This document shows, one piece after another, positions 21,450-33,760 of a DNA stretch of 64,000 nt. The stretch is from Asterella californica (taxonomy: Eukaryota; Streptophyta; Marchantiopsida; Marchantiales; Aytoniaceae). The notes beneath the pieces were generated by a model, which did no database searches, had not been told where the DNA came from, and saw only the letters and a program-made list of their open reading frames with translations. How positions within the stretch are numbered: the first letter of the stretch is position 1; each line of letters starts with the position of its first letter. The position numbers and the translations under genes were made by a program. The stretch lies in assembly GCA_036924285.1 (NCBI GenBank), contig JAYKYS010000005.1:29424001-29488000 (forward strand), in the 5' to 3' direction.

Positions 21450-23246
21450 TCAGGGCGGAAGGTCGTGAGGCCCTCGAGCCCCAAACACGGCTTCGTGTAA
21501 GCCCCAGTGAGGAATGGGCCTGCGCACAAACGGTTCTATACCATTCAGATCTAGAACCTGCTCCCTACCCATATGGTCTAGTTGCGGAGGACCGAAGAGC
21601 TGCACGTCTCTCCCTCGAAACACCCAGCGATGCTCCACTCTCCGCGACACTCTCTCGAACATGTACAAATCTACCGTAAATTTGAGGTAAGCTTGGTTCG
21701 ATGGCCACTTCTCGATGCTGGGGCGGAGTACCAAATCGCCGTCTAAGAAGTCTGTATCGGACGAAAACATAGGAGACCCGTCATCCATGTAGTAAGTTCG
21801 ACCCTCAGCGGGACGTATGATGATATCGGTAGTTCGAGGAACGAAGGCGTTCAAACTATGAATCGGCGGGGCCAGTCTATTGTAGACCATAGTGACAGGA
21901 TTATAAGGATCCGGTGGACCCAGCTGTAGATTATTCGGAAGCCTACTGTACGCATACCACCTCCTACCCGTCTGAGGCCCTCCCCTGTAAACGAAGAACT
22001 CAATATGAGCGTGGGGCTGCCATCTCCAACCAGGTAAGAATTTCCCGTACCGAATGATCATGTCATTCTCGGAGAAGAACCTCGACATCTGATACACCAT
22101 GTCGTCCCTGGCCCTCTGATCCCTCTCGAAGTAGTTACGATCTACGAAGACCGTGACATTCCCTCCCGCGTTAGGTTCCAGATAGTTGTCTACGAATGGG
22201 CGTCTGGGTGTGTCGGTGATCAGAATATCACCAGGTATAGGAAGGAAACTGTCGAGAGTGGCCCCCAGCGGATATCTAATGAATTCCCCGTCGGCGCTCG
22301 CTCGGAGCCGTACTTCTAAGATCTCCCACACCCCGTCGGACCCTCTCTTATGGCGGCTGTCACTCCCCGATGGGGAAGACTCATCCGAGTTTCTCGCGTA
22401 TTCGCGATCGCGGCCGATCGCAGATTCATAGGACGTACCAGACTTGTCGGAATCAGCTGGCTTTTCTAATAAGATGCTCGGGACGTCGCCTTCGGGGCAA
22501 GGCCCCTCAAGGCGAAGTCGCTCGTCTTGTGTAAAGTCCGTACCGCTATTGAGAGGTCTAGGTTTCGGAATTTCTAGGCATTCTGCATTTTTGATATCAT
22601 GATCTTCACCTTTTGGTGCGAGATACGGAGTTCTGCTTTTGTCCAGCGAGATCGGCTGCACATGCGAGCCGTCAGAATGTACAACATCCACGTGCTCCTC
22701 GACGAAACCTTCTCCCTTACGCAACGAATTCTCATCGTAGACAGCATCGGGTCCGGATGCGACGAGCGAAGTGTGTTCTACCGTATCAACAATGGATGCG
22801 ACGGCAGACGGATTATTTACTGTGCTTTTAATTCGAGGCCTCGACTCGCTTCCACAGATGAAAGATGGAGTTATAATATTTTGCGAAGATTCTTCCTCTT
22901 TTGGCTTCGGATTTTGCTCATTAAGGCAGCGGAACAGCAATTCAGACGTCCGAAGGTTTGAGTTTTGGAATTCTTCAGCTGTTCCGTCTACGTTGATGAG
23001 TTTACCACAGCCTTTGTCGTACTTGTCCGGTGAGGTCGAGATCACTTCAGGAGACGAGTCTTTGGCGAGAAAGAGGTATGAAGGTGAACTAACCGAAGTA
23101 AGCTTGGCAACGGTCGAGACGTTGAGAACATTGCAGTTCGAGTAGAGTCGTTTCTCAAATCTTGCGGGCTCCAGTAGAACATCCATGGCTTTGGTGACGA
23201 TCATGGAGCTCAGCTTTGATCCTACTTCTCGAGTTTTCAGGGGCAC
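21450..23246 (-). CDS. Unrecognised 598-aa protein, single long exon
   Basis: Start at ATG 23246 (MPLKTREVGSKL), stop at 21450. I do not recognise the family. Residues 1-290 are acidic, Ser/Pro-rich and probably disordered. From about residue 295 (GVWEILEVRL) to the end there is a compact, aromatic-rich part. It contains GDILITDTPRRPFVDNY, FVDRNYFERDQRARDDM, LPGWRWQPHAHIEFFVYRGG, RRWYAYSRLPNN, TYYMDDGSPMF and VEHRWVFRGRDVQLFGPP, which looks like a beta-rich folded domain. There are no transmembrane segments and no repeats. The length and even composition argue strongly that it is real coding sequence. It is convergent with the transporter and tandem with UVSSA. Upstream exons may exist between 23247 and 24686. 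Confidence 0.7.
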   Translation of the reverse strand: MPLKTREVGSKLSSMIVTKAMDVLLEPARFEKRLYSNCNVLNVSTVAKLTSVSSPSYLFLAKDSSPEVISTSPDKYDKGCGKLINVDGTAEEFQNSNLRTSELLFRCLNEQNPKPKEEESSQNIITPSFICGSESRPRIKSTVNNPSAVASIVDTVEHTSLVASGPDAVYDENSLRKGEGFVEEHVDVVHSDGSHVQPISLDKSRTPYLAPKGEDHDIKNAECLEIPKPRPLNSGTDFTQDERLRLEGPCPEGDVPSILLEKPADSDKSGTSYESAIGRDREYARNSDESSPSGSDSRHKRGSDGVWEILEVRLRASADGEFIRYPLGATLDSFLPIPGDILITDTPRRPFVDNYLEPNAGGNVTVFVDRNYFERDQRARDDMVYQMSRFFSENDMIIRYGKFLPGWRWQPHAHIEFFVYRGGPQTGRRWYAYSRLPNNLQLGPPDPYNPVTMVYNRLAPPIHSLNAFVPRTTDIIIRPAEGRTYYMDDGSPMFSSDTDFLDGDLVLRPSIEKWPSNQAYLKFTVDLYMFERVSRRVEHRWVFRGRDVQLFGPPQLDHMGREQVLDLNGIEPFVRRPIPHWGLHEAVFGARGPHDLPP

Positions 23247-24686
23247 GGAGTGATATTAACCCTGGCTCTAACTCGATTGCTTGAAGAGCTGAGGATCTAC
23301 CAACCGTCATGGTCGTACGGATTAGTGCTCTTCGATTCGCACGTATTTCAAGGGACGCGACCGGGAAGACAACATGTCCTTTCGGAGAGCTTGAGGAACA
23401 AGTTGCTCAAGGCCTTCGATGTTGGCACAGCTGCAGAAACTCTGCTGCCCTTCATATACATTGCAGTGTGCACTTACTTTCTCGTCGCTGATGCAATGGC
23501 ACTATCTACTGTGTCTACGGCGACATCTTAATGATGCTGTCTTGGGAGCATGCATCTCCCAACTCGCTGCCAGCATTCTGAGCCAAGTTGGAAGTGGAAG
23601 GTGGACTTTACGTCAGAATAGCCTTCGTTTAGTGATCGTGAACCTCGTTCCGCCTGATCTACCTGTCCGAATAATCGGGAAACACGTGATCAAGGCTTTA
23701 GAGAGAGGCGAGCCGAGATGGGAGAATACGCATGCGTTCCCAAAAACCCGAGCGTGCTGTCGTGGTAACCAAGTGCTGCTGCAGCATGCCTGATGTAGGT
23801 AGACAGCTAGAGTTCATTCCAGCATTGTCGTAGAATCGAGCGAGTTGATGGGATAAGGCTGTAATGATCACTGACTCCAGCGCTGGAGTTCGATGCTGCT
23901 CGTTAAGGGATGGAAACTGGTTCACTCATCAGGCTGCTCCTGTCGGATGTTCCATATAACATCAAATCTATTTGGTCGTTCTTTTTGCTGCGATTGGTTT
24001 TCCCACAATTTTGTTGACCATGAGTCGGTGATTATATGCACCTCATGCATCTCGCGGACACCTAGCCTGATGAAAATTTGGGTACAGTCAAGAGTGTGAA
24101 ACTGAAGTGTTCGTCGCGTACCTTCGTTAACTGGGCCAATAAGCGACAGAACTGATGGGGTTGCCGGCTTCACCCGACAAAAGATTTAACATACCCACTG
24201 ATCAGCTGATCAGTTTTACAAGGAACCATGACGTGTCACTAGGTTCTTGCTGAAGGCACAGTAGTTGCAGCAGAGTACCGGAGTCACTTGGGTTCAGTAA
24301 CACAAACTTGTATGTGTAAACGTCGATGAATTAGTTTCAAGGGTACAAAATTCAATGTGTAGAAACGTTCTGTGACCGTTCGTTATCGACAACATAAACG
24401 AATAATCCACCAGATGGTTGAATAATGGATTAGTCTTTTATATTGTGGATAACGAAGTTCTCGAGCTTGCTCGGACAAGCAAGACCACTACATAAGAAAG
24501 TAATCCCATTTGGCCATCGTCGCGTTCCGTCCATCTTAGTACCTCTTATAACGAACAGGAACGAATGCGACGCACATCTCATGACAAGACAGGTTAATCT
24601 ACGCACGCAGATGTGCGTCTATCGTCCAGGCAGCTAAACTGCAGAAATGCCTTCCCGTGGCGTGGAGATGAAAGAACCGTACTAAA
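23247..24686. other. Intergenic region upstream of the 598-aa gene
   Basis: Separates the end of UVSSA (24687) from the start of the 598-aa ORF. Several short + strand ORFs (23250-23793) overlap in different frames, and none has a domain. It would contain the 598-aa gene promoter and possibly a non-coding or short first exon. Confidence 0.45.
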
Positions 24687-27054
24687 TTACCACTGGTTAG
24701 GGAAAGATTCCCGGTAAGCTGCCTCTTCTGCTCTGGCTAGCTGACTCACACTCGAATCCCTCACCCGACCATTGAGCAGCCTCCGAGCCAGTCTATCTTT
24801 GACTGTGGGTTTCTTCCTCAGAAGTGCTGTCAGCCCACCTCTTGGCTTCCTCCGCTGTGACTCTGCCGCCACTACATCCTCGCTAAAAGATTCTGCGAAA
24901 CCTTGACTAGTCGTACCAATTGCAGCAGCCCTCAGACATGCTTCGTTGTGCGCTCTACCTCTTTTGGCCCGCTCCCTCTTTACACTCGCCTTCTCCAGAA
25001 GACGTTTCTTTCTGGACTCATTATCGTCCTGTCTAACGTTTGCGGTCGCTTGTTGGAAAAGGTTCGCAATAACAACCTTCGGATCCGACGATACGCTGGT
25101 GACAGAAAACAGCCCGTCATCGGTTCCGCCTGCAACCCTATCTCGATTGTCTTCCTTCTTGATATCCTTTACATTGCCTTCAGGGCTTTGCTCGTCTACA
25201 ACGACAGGTTTCCCCGTGGAGTCTCGGGGGACTATAGGACCATGGAAGGGACACCTCTGCAGGTCTCTCCTCTGACATAAGCCACCATTTCTAAGAGGAG
25301 CTAAACAAGGCTGTATTTCTGTTTTCTCAGCTGAGTAATAGACAGCCCTAAGGTTCAGAGCACTTTCCGCTAACTTCTCAGCAGGGACCGTTACATCATA
25401 GTCAACCTTTCCCCAGTGATTTTCAAACTCAAGACCACGATTGTTCACAGGCCTAGCACTGTTACTGCCCCAACGTTCAAGAAATGCGCCCCACTTCAAT
25501 ACCGGGGCTTGTTTTAGGAGATGTGCCTTCAAGCTTGTATCTTCTTCAGTCTCTTCACCCATAGTCGTTATAACACCTTTCACTTCTGAAGACTGCCTGC
25601 TACTTGTCGTAGCAGTGGCCTCGACTGTTTGACCACCTTCAGCAACAGCAGGTTTAGTAGCGGTAAGGACTTCACTGAGAGCAGAATTGCAAATGACAAC
25701 ATCTCCCTCCTCCCAGATGATGTCATCCATGCCTCCATTAGTCCCAGACTTGCTAGCACCTTCAGTTCTCTCCATACCGGCTCCCTCAGACACTTCTCGA
25801 GCCTTGAGCAACTTATTACGCAAGTCAATGACACCTCGCAGAAGAGTGTCCCTAGCTTCTCTTTCTTCTTCAGGATCTACTCTCATCAGTGTAGATAACC
25901 ACTCCTGTGTGTTCACCAGGTGGCGAGTTGTCACCAGCCGGTAAAGTTCCCTGAGAGTATCAAACAGTGCTGTATTTTCCCGTGTTTCATGAGGTACCGC
26001 GTCGTCCCCTTCGAGTTCGTCTCTTGCCGATCGTAAGCTTCGAGCACCGTACTCTTCGAACTCGTCCTCACCACTGTCAAGGTCAAACTGCTCCTGATGC
26101 TCAATCTCACCATTCTTTTCGGCCAGAATGGCAAGGCATTCAGTAATTTGGTCCAAAGTTGAATGAATTTCCGCACGTAGATCAGGATACTCAGCTTTCA
26201 AAGTAGTCAACTTCTTCTTCAGAAGCTGTTGGGTTCGTTGCTCCCTCTCTTTCCGCTGTTGCTGGGCCAATGTTGCGACCTCCCTGGCGTTTGGAAACTC
26301 GAAGCGGAGAATTTTCTTCAAATAGTCATAGGCCAACCGAAGTGGCTTGTAATGCTGCCCGAACATATCATTCCACTTTTCTACTATTTCAATTGCCTTC
26401 TTCCGCAAGAGCATTGCCCTGTCCTCTGGTGGAGGAAGAGGATAATCCGACCGAAATCCAACACTCAGAAGCAAAAAATTCTCTAAAACAGGAACCAACA
26501 GTGACCGAAAAAGTTTCGACCGAGTGAACAACTCGTCCATCAGCAGCAATCCCAAATACCGCACCTGTACAACAATTGTTACAACAATAGTTTGAGACCT
26601 ATTCACCTTACCGACACTCAACAAACTCCATCGAATCCTGACGTCGCACTAAGAGATGATTGCAACTTAATCGACAAAGATGGATGATTGAACAGGAACG
26701 AAAGGCGGGGATGCCCTAGGGCAGATAGGAGGTCCTGACCCTGAAACAGCTTCCTCGTTGAAACTGAGGAATCGATTGCAAGATTCAAGAGATTCAACTC
26801 ACCTGAGAGTGATGCTTCTTCAGCTTGTCATAAAGAAGGTCAAAAGCGGCACGGACGTTCGCATCCGAGCGACGGACAATGGCTTTGATTGAAGTCAGAG
26901 ACCTATCATCGAGCTGAAGGAGAGGAGAGTTGGTGGCAGCATCAACGAGATCGGCTAGCCTTCTACGATCGTCATACTCGCCTCTACCGTCACCCTCATC
27001 ACCCGTCTTTCTCTCCTTGCCAGCACCACCTTTCCCAAACTCCTTCCTCACCAT
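24687..27054 (-). CDS. UVSSA: UVSSA, transcription-coupled repair scaffold, two exons
   Basis: Exon 1 is 27054-26803 (84 codons, from MVRKEFGKGG); exon 2 is 26564-24687, giving about 709 aa in total. UVSSA stabilises CSB and brings TFIIH to RNA polymerase II stalled at UV lesions. The N-terminal VHS-like helical domain spans both exons, with SLTSIKAIVRRSDANVRAAF, then VRYLGLLLMDELFTRSKLFR and VEKWNDMFGQHYKPLRLAYD. A charged, probably coiled-coil centre follows (QQQRKEREQRTQQLLKKKL). The C-terminal DUF2043 module has CLAPLRNGGLCQRRD and CPFHGPIVPRD, whose Cys and His are likely zinc ligands. A basic tail ends SFPNQW. The GT-AG intron is 238 bases and the frame is intact. The length is close to that of the animal protein. 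Confidence 0.9.
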
Positions 27055-27713
27055 CTTGCCTCGCTTAACTCAACTGTACTTCTCGCACATTCTTCCCTCC
27101 AAGAACTCCATCAATCCAACCCTCCCTTGCCTACAAAATTCCATCCTCCCCGAGAATAGTCTTGAATTCTTCCGTACATTCATCTTGCCTTTCTTGCTCT
27201 CTTCCTAAACACAAAACCAATTTACACGACAAAACGTCGACGCCTCTTTGATTGTCCAAGAAGCGTACCACGCGCCCGCGTGGGGTACTCGATACCTGTC
27301 GAATGAAACTGAAGGTGAGAGCGAACGCGGTAGGAGTAGGAAACGCAGGCGAAAACGGATGACCACATCTGCAGGAAGCGTAGCACATACGACACACGAG
27401 ACAGTACTGTGCAGACAGAAGGCCGATTCACCGATTCACATCGTTACTTGTATTCCGGATACTTTCCGCTGGTTTCTTTTGCCGCATCCGTACGTGATAA
27501 TTATCCGCCAGGGAGTCTCAGAGTTTAGAAAATACGTTCCGATATTTTGCCGTGAGGTACAAGAAAGCAATTTATGGGAATGTTGTGGGAGAGGAGAGAC
27601 GTACATGTGGCTATTTGTGAGAGTTTACTTGATTATTTTCAGAGTTAATCTTTTTATTTATAATTAAAAATCCAAAGTTACATATTTGCGAAATGGAGAA
27701 GGTAAAAAGATAA
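27055..27713. other. UVSSA upstream region and retroelement boundary
   Basis: The UVSSA promoter and leader are expected in the first few hundred bases. No clear TATA box is seen. From about 27540 the sequence becomes A/T-rich and passes into the copia LTR at 27714. Confidence 0.4.
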
Positions 27714-27955
27714 ATATTTCTAAGAAGACACTCCAAGAAAAAAGAACGAACAGACGAAAGAGTAAATAGGAATGAGACGAGAGAAGCTTCGTCTCTCAAT
27801 GTATATATAGTGAGATGAATACAAAAAAAATTTAATGGTGGGTTAGTCCTCTAACTAATTATACGTAACAACTCTAACTAATTATACGTAACAACTCTAA
27901 CTACTCTGACTGGTATCAGCAGTTGATCTACTAGAGCTTGGGACTATATCAATAC
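27714..27955 (-). repeat. LTR of a decayed copia element (3' LTR for the - strand element)
   Basis: About 240 bases that match 34476-34692 in the same orientation, from ATTTCTAAGAAGACACTCCA to GTTGATCTACTAGAGCTT. The short 27-base unit CTCTAACTAATTATACGTAACAA is duplicated inside this copy. The two LTRs differ at many sites, so this element is old. Confidence 0.65.
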
Positions 27956-28039
27956 TTTTTCTCAAACTCTACTTTACATCTTATACTCCTATATAATGTT
28001 TGAAAGCATCAAACCTATCTCTAGGAAAGATATTGGCAA

Positions 28040-31000
28040 CTTGATCTCTATATGCTCACATAACTGAGTTTAATATCTCTTGCAAGGACATTTTTTCTGA
28101 TGAAATGATAGTGCACCTCGATGTGCTTCGTCTTAGCATGGAAAGAAATATTACTAGTTAATTTCATATTGCTAATGTTATCAATATATATAACAACACA
28201 ATTTTACACTCCACACAATTATAAGATAACAGACATCGAAATCAAATCGATACGCACTTTGCGTTTGTTGCTCCTCGATACTCTACTTATGTGAATGACA
28301 AGACAATCATAAGTTGTTTCTTAGAAGTCCTGCTTATAACAGCGCTTCCAAGTCTAAAAGCGTAACTTGACATGGATCTCTTGTCGACAATCCTTGTCCA
28401 ATCAAATCATTAGTGTAGCCATGTAACAACAATGATCGACCGTATCAATAGTGAAGTTCGTACAACATTGAAAACTTTAGGCAGGAAAAGATCCGCTTGA
28501 CAGCCTCCAAATGTGGTCTTTGTGATGCTTGCATACATTGACTTATCAGATCGACGACACAGCTCACGTCTAGTCTGGTGATAATCAGATAGATAAGACT
28601 CTCAACCATTTGTACATGCGGAGATCATCAAGTAACTCATCATTTTCTGCTCCTAGCTTTACTCTTTGCTCTAATGACATAACAATGAGATTGCAGTCAA
28701 ACACACCAAATCGCTCAAACATATTGCTCAAGCCAAACATCCTTCCCATCTCTAAAAAATTCCACAACAAGAAAGGACTTGAGCTTTCCTAAGTCCATCC
28801 TCTCGAACTCAGATTTCAAATGATCTTTGATATGAGAAATAAACTCTTCATAATGATCAAATCATCAACATAGATGATGATCACCACAATCCGACCTTAT
28901 ACTCTCAATGAACATAGAGTAGAGTATGAACTACAAGGATGAAAACTAAGAGATTGCAAGTAAGAATTGATCTTTGCATACAATGTTCTTGGTGTCTATT
29001 TCAAACCATAGAGAGCTTTTCGTAACTTACACACACATGAAGGAAACTTAGGATCCTCATAACCTAGACATCATCCTCAAGATCACGTTCTTGAATTCCA
29101 TCTGATGCATCTCCTAACCTTTCAGAGTAACAATTGTTACTACGGTTCGAATAGTCATCATCTTCGCAACTGGAGCAAAAGTCTCCTCAAATTCCACTCC
29201 ATGTTGCTATGCGTAGCCTTTAGGGTTATTGCATTGTATTGACACATAATACTATCTGACTTGCACTTGACATTGAAGATCTATTTGCAACCACTCGTTT
29301 TCTTATCCTCAAGTAAGTTTATCACAAGTCTCAAATTGACTACTAAAATCTTTCACCTTATTAATACTATAACAATATGCCTTATGCCATGTCGGATGAG
29401 CAAGATATGCGTAAGATGGGAGGGCTTGCTTCCTTGTTACCTTTTACCTAAGGCAAAGTGAGTTTGCTTGAAAAGCTTTCTACGCACTTAGAGTTCTCTC
29501 CAGTGATGGGCTTGCGGCCTCACCAACTTCCAAGTCTAATGATGATGTACCGCAACAAGATCAACTTTCATAACACTCACCTATTGGGCTTTGTGAGTCA
29601 TCTTCTCAAAGGAACTCGGTTCTTGTTCTTGCAGAACATTGGTCATATATGCATGGTGTGCAACTATAAAACTTTCATGCATATATTGACTCACTGGATG
29701 GTTCGGCTGTCAAGATTACGAGAGATAATTGGTGCACTAGTCACCTCCCCTTGCAACTGATCTGACGTAGACGCCAAGGTCTGAGATAAAGTATCCAAGG
29801 GATGCGGAAGATCCACATATGTGGACGAATCAAACATACGTTGTAATAACACTAACTCGTCTTGTGTATAAACTACACTAGTCCCACTAGGCTGTGCTAC
29901 GTGAACTCCAACGTTAGCAATAACTCTATATGAAACTGATTCAGATCTAGAATCAATGATTTCTCTAGATCCTCCACTCAATGTACTACTCTGAGGTACT
30001 ACAGTGGACTGACTCCTTGGTTTTACAATTGGTCAAAAGAATAGATACGACAAGTGCAAGAGCACACCAAGACTGTAGCTCATTAAAGACAACATCTCTA
30101 TTAATATAGAATTGCTTCGACGACGGATTATAACGTCTATATCTTTTTGTAAAAATACATCAGAAAACTTTAAGGAAAGAGTAATCAGACTTACTGCATG
30201 TGAAGATGTCCATTGGTGTCTGATTGTGGATTGTCATTGTAGGCGTCCAATTCACCCGATGCACGCACATGAGACAACTTCTACCTAGTAAGATAAGCAT
30301 GATTTTCTCGTTCAACATAGCACATGCAACTTCTGCTATGTGTCGGTTCTTGTGCTCCACAACCTCGTTCTACTACGGCTGTAACTCTAAGTCTTTTAAT
30401 GCTCACATAGATATGCATCGAACTCTTCAGAAAAGAACTCATCTCCTTCATAAGATCTTAAACCAAGGATAGATTCTCAAGATTGTTTCTCCACCAACTT
30501 GCGGAAAGTATGGAATGTTGATAGTACTTCGGCAGAGGACTTGTTTCTCAACAAATAGATTCAAGTATAACGCGAATGATCATCAATGAATGATACGATG
30601 TACTAGAAATCGATCATACTTGGATGAGAAGCAGTCCATACATTATTGTGACAAGCTCCACTACTTGAACTCTTAAAAGGTTGTCTATCTTGCTTGCCGA
30701 ACTGACATGTTGCACAAACTTCAATGAGGTCAATGGATTTGAATTTGAGCAGACCTATAATCAGGTTAGAACTCAAAAGGCTTTTCAGCCTCTAGAAGTT
30801 CATGTGCCCAGTTCGCTTATGTCATATGTCTATAGCATACACTATTGGACCACTCTGTCCATACATTGCAACCTGTAACTTAGGCGTAGAAGCATCTAGT
30901 TTGAACAACTTATCACTCTTGCTACCTCGAGCTATAATAATGTTATTAGAATTTTCAATAAAGCATCCATCTTTATTGAAGCGCAAATGCATATGCTGCT

Positions 31001-31135
31001 CTATCAATTGTCATATAGATAGTAGGTTTTTAGTCAATATGAGTACATGTAAGACATCAGTAAATGTCGAAGTAAGAATATCTAGAGGTCGGGTGCTACA
31101 TCGTCCTATCGTTAGTCACTTGTCTGCAATCGATA
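28040..31135 (-). pseudogene. Ty1/copia polyprotein remnant (gag-pre-integrase, integrase, RT, RNase H)
   Basis: Read on the - strand. 31010-30822 holds a gag-pre-integrase stretch (FNKDGCFIENSNNIIIARGS). 30360-30160 has the end of the integrase core (NRHIAEVACAMLNEK and TPMDIFTCSKSDYSF). 29981-29691 holds the segment before RT (VHVAQPSGTS, TQDELVLLQRMFDSS). About 28140-28100 carries the RNase H end TKHIEVHYHF. The order is the copia order, with integrase before RT. Stops and frameshifts occur throughout, so no product is expected. Confidence 0.8.
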
Positions 31136-31189
31136 CCACGCAAAGATCTAATCGGCTATCCCTGCTGTATACATTGAGGGCTAACCCAC

Positions 31190-33130
31190 CCTCCAATAGG
31201 AATGACATTGAGAGGTGGAGTCAAACACGACATGTGTCAATGTCTCGAACAACCATCACACACCAACATACCGACTGCTCCATCAGCAGACCCACACAAC
31301 ATACACCTCAAGCCCGCACGTACAACCGCTAAGCTTGGGTCAACAATACCATCGATGTTTGGAAGATGACATGGCACGTAATTACGCACATGGTCCTTCC
31401 AAACAATACCATCACGGTCCTCTAACACGAGTACTCCAGAAGGTAACATCTCACGCACTCGTAAAATAGTGCACCATGCGGTCACATCCAACGTCGTCAT
31501 CGGTGTAGTATGCTGTAGATAGATATAATCGTCATGAACCATGCGAATCGATGATCAATAACCTTCTTCTCGATAGTAGCATATCGTAACGTGTCTCTAT
31601 GTTGAGCAATCACTAAGTTCTCAAAAGTCATAGACATAACTCTTCGAAATGTCTCTGTTCATTGAGAACATGCTCTCACTCACATATCCGTGTCATCAAG
31701 GTTCAACACCTCAACAGAATCACGACGAATGGTCGAAGATAGATCTAGATCTCGGTCATACAATAGAAAGTACGATGAGAATGAAGCCAAAGACGCTTAC
31801 CGGCTAAAACGATAGTCCATAGCCAACCATGGTAATTGCACATCCTAGTCTCCCAAGTGGCCCTTCTGAAAGTCATACTTGCGCAATTCTCTCTTCACCG
31901 TCTGAACTACCATCTCCGCCAAACCATCTACCTCAGGATGTAGTTCGATGATCAATCAAGCCTGATCACACAATACCTGAAACTCACCAAGGAACTCTGT
32001 ACCTTGGTCCGTCGGCACTTCAGCTGGTGCTCCAAAATGACTCAGCACTCGATCTAAGAAGCATATGATATCTCTTCACTCACCTTGTCTGATAATGCCA
32101 CCACTCAATCCACTTGGAGAAGTGTTCCACCATCACCAACACATACCGATGATGATGTACAATCAACGTATCTCATAAAATCCAAACTCCAACGGTAACT
32201 CAACCCCCTAATTGTAAAGGGTGTAATTGTGGAATAGGAGCATTAAATGATGCTTGTACTCGATCACAAACCACACATCATGCGACAAACTGCTACACAT
32301 CGATGTGCATACCACGACATCAGTATTGTCTTTGGAGTAAGTTATGTGTACGCTTCACTCCAAAATGTCTCAACTCCTCATGGACATGTCGTACTAACTG
32401 TGCCCTTTGAGATGGATATGACACTATCCGTACTCTCTCATCATCTCACACTCAAAGTACATGTCGTCTTTCTCGTTGAAATCTCTTCGCTCGTTGGATG
32501 ATGTGATCTCGCTCCTTGGCACTTACTGTGCCTACCACCACGTCAATACGTAGATACTCCATTACGGTCACATCTTCATGGATATCTCGCTGGTCTAGAA
32601 CACCATCTCCATCCTAAAGATATGAAGACTCACCATCTACTCTCTGGTCTGAGAAAGATACGACCTGCCCTCCATACTAGAGTTCATGATCAACACACAA
32701 AGAAAGGCAGATGCATGCCATCGTGGCACTATCTCCTCATCAACCTCGTCATGTCATCGAGCTCCAGTCTGATCCTGCTGACTCGTGCATGGATTGTGAC
32801 TCAACTCATCGGCATCTAGGTTTGCAACTCTAGGTCTATGCACTACATGGAAGTCATACTCCTGTAAGATAAGAGCTCATCATGCAAGCTTCCCTATAAG
32901 CTTTTCAGACTCCATCAACCACTTGAGCGACTCGTGATCAATGATGAGAGTAAAGAGGTTCTCAAACAAATAATATCAGAAGTGTGCAACAGTCCACACT
33001 GCAGCTAAACACTCCCTCTCGTACGAGTTGTATCTCGCCTCCATCGCATTGTTGGAGCAACTAGCAATGCCACCACAAACTCCTTTTCCTCATCATCATG
33101 CTGAGTCACCATTGCTCCAAGTCCTAACAT
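31190..33130 (-). pseudogene. Ty3/gypsy fragment: RNase H, integrase and a PHD-like finger
   Basis: On the - strand, about 32990-32780 gives a gypsy RNase H (TLIIDHESLKWLMESEKLIG-like). About 32060-31900 gives an integrase core with FGAPAEVPTDQGTEF and later DGLAEMVVQT. 31542-31240 gives a C-terminal part ending in CMLCGSADGAVG and MLVCDGCSRH. Continuing downward, the frame gives HMSCLTPPLNVIP after a TGA, completing a PHD-type zinc finger. It is inserted into, or joined to, copia pieces on both sides (about 31140 and 33130). It is decayed. Confidence 0.75.
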
Positions 33131-33760
33131 AGAGCTGTAGTTAACGTTGGAGTCCACGTAGCACAGTCTAGTGAGACTAGTGTAGTTTCTACACAAGACG
33201 AGCGAGTACTTTCACAACGTATGTTTGACTCGTCCAGATATGTGGATCTTCCACATCCCTTGTATACTTTGTCTTTGATCTTGGCGTCTACGTCAAATCA
33301 GTTGCAAAGAGAGATAACTAGTGCATCGATTATCTCTCGTAGATCTGAACGACGAAAACATCTAGTGAGTACGTATATCCATGCAGGTTTTCTTGTTGTA
33401 CATTATGCATATAAAGCCAAATTTCTACCGGAACAAGAACCGAATTCACTTAGAGGAGGTGATGCACAAAGCCCAATGAGTGAGTGCTATAGAAGTTGAA
33501 CTTGCTGCGCTTCACCACCAACAGACTTGGGAGTTGGTGGACTTATCTGAGTGTAAGAAGGTGACTGGTTGGAGGTGAGACTTCAAGGTCAAACACAACT
33601 CGAACGGTATCGTGTGTCAGTACAAGGTCAGATTGGTAGCCAAGGGCTACGCACAACAACATGGAGTGGATTTTGAGGAGAATTTTGCTCTAGTTGCAAA
33701 AGGTGTCTATTCGACTTGCAAGAAAGTCATCATCTAGAACTTCCACACTTGATAGTTGTT
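33128..33760 (+). pseudogene. Ty1/copia RT fragment, opposite orientation to the neighbour
   Basis: The + strand reads VNVGVHVAQSSETSVVSTQD and RMFDSSRYVDLPHPLYTLSL, very like the segment at 29981-29691 on the other strand. It then gives the copia RT start WELVDLSECKKVTGW and later YKVRLVAKGYAQQHGVDFEE. It stops being recognisable after about 33760. This is a separate copy, or an inverted part, of the same copia family. Confidence 0.75.
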
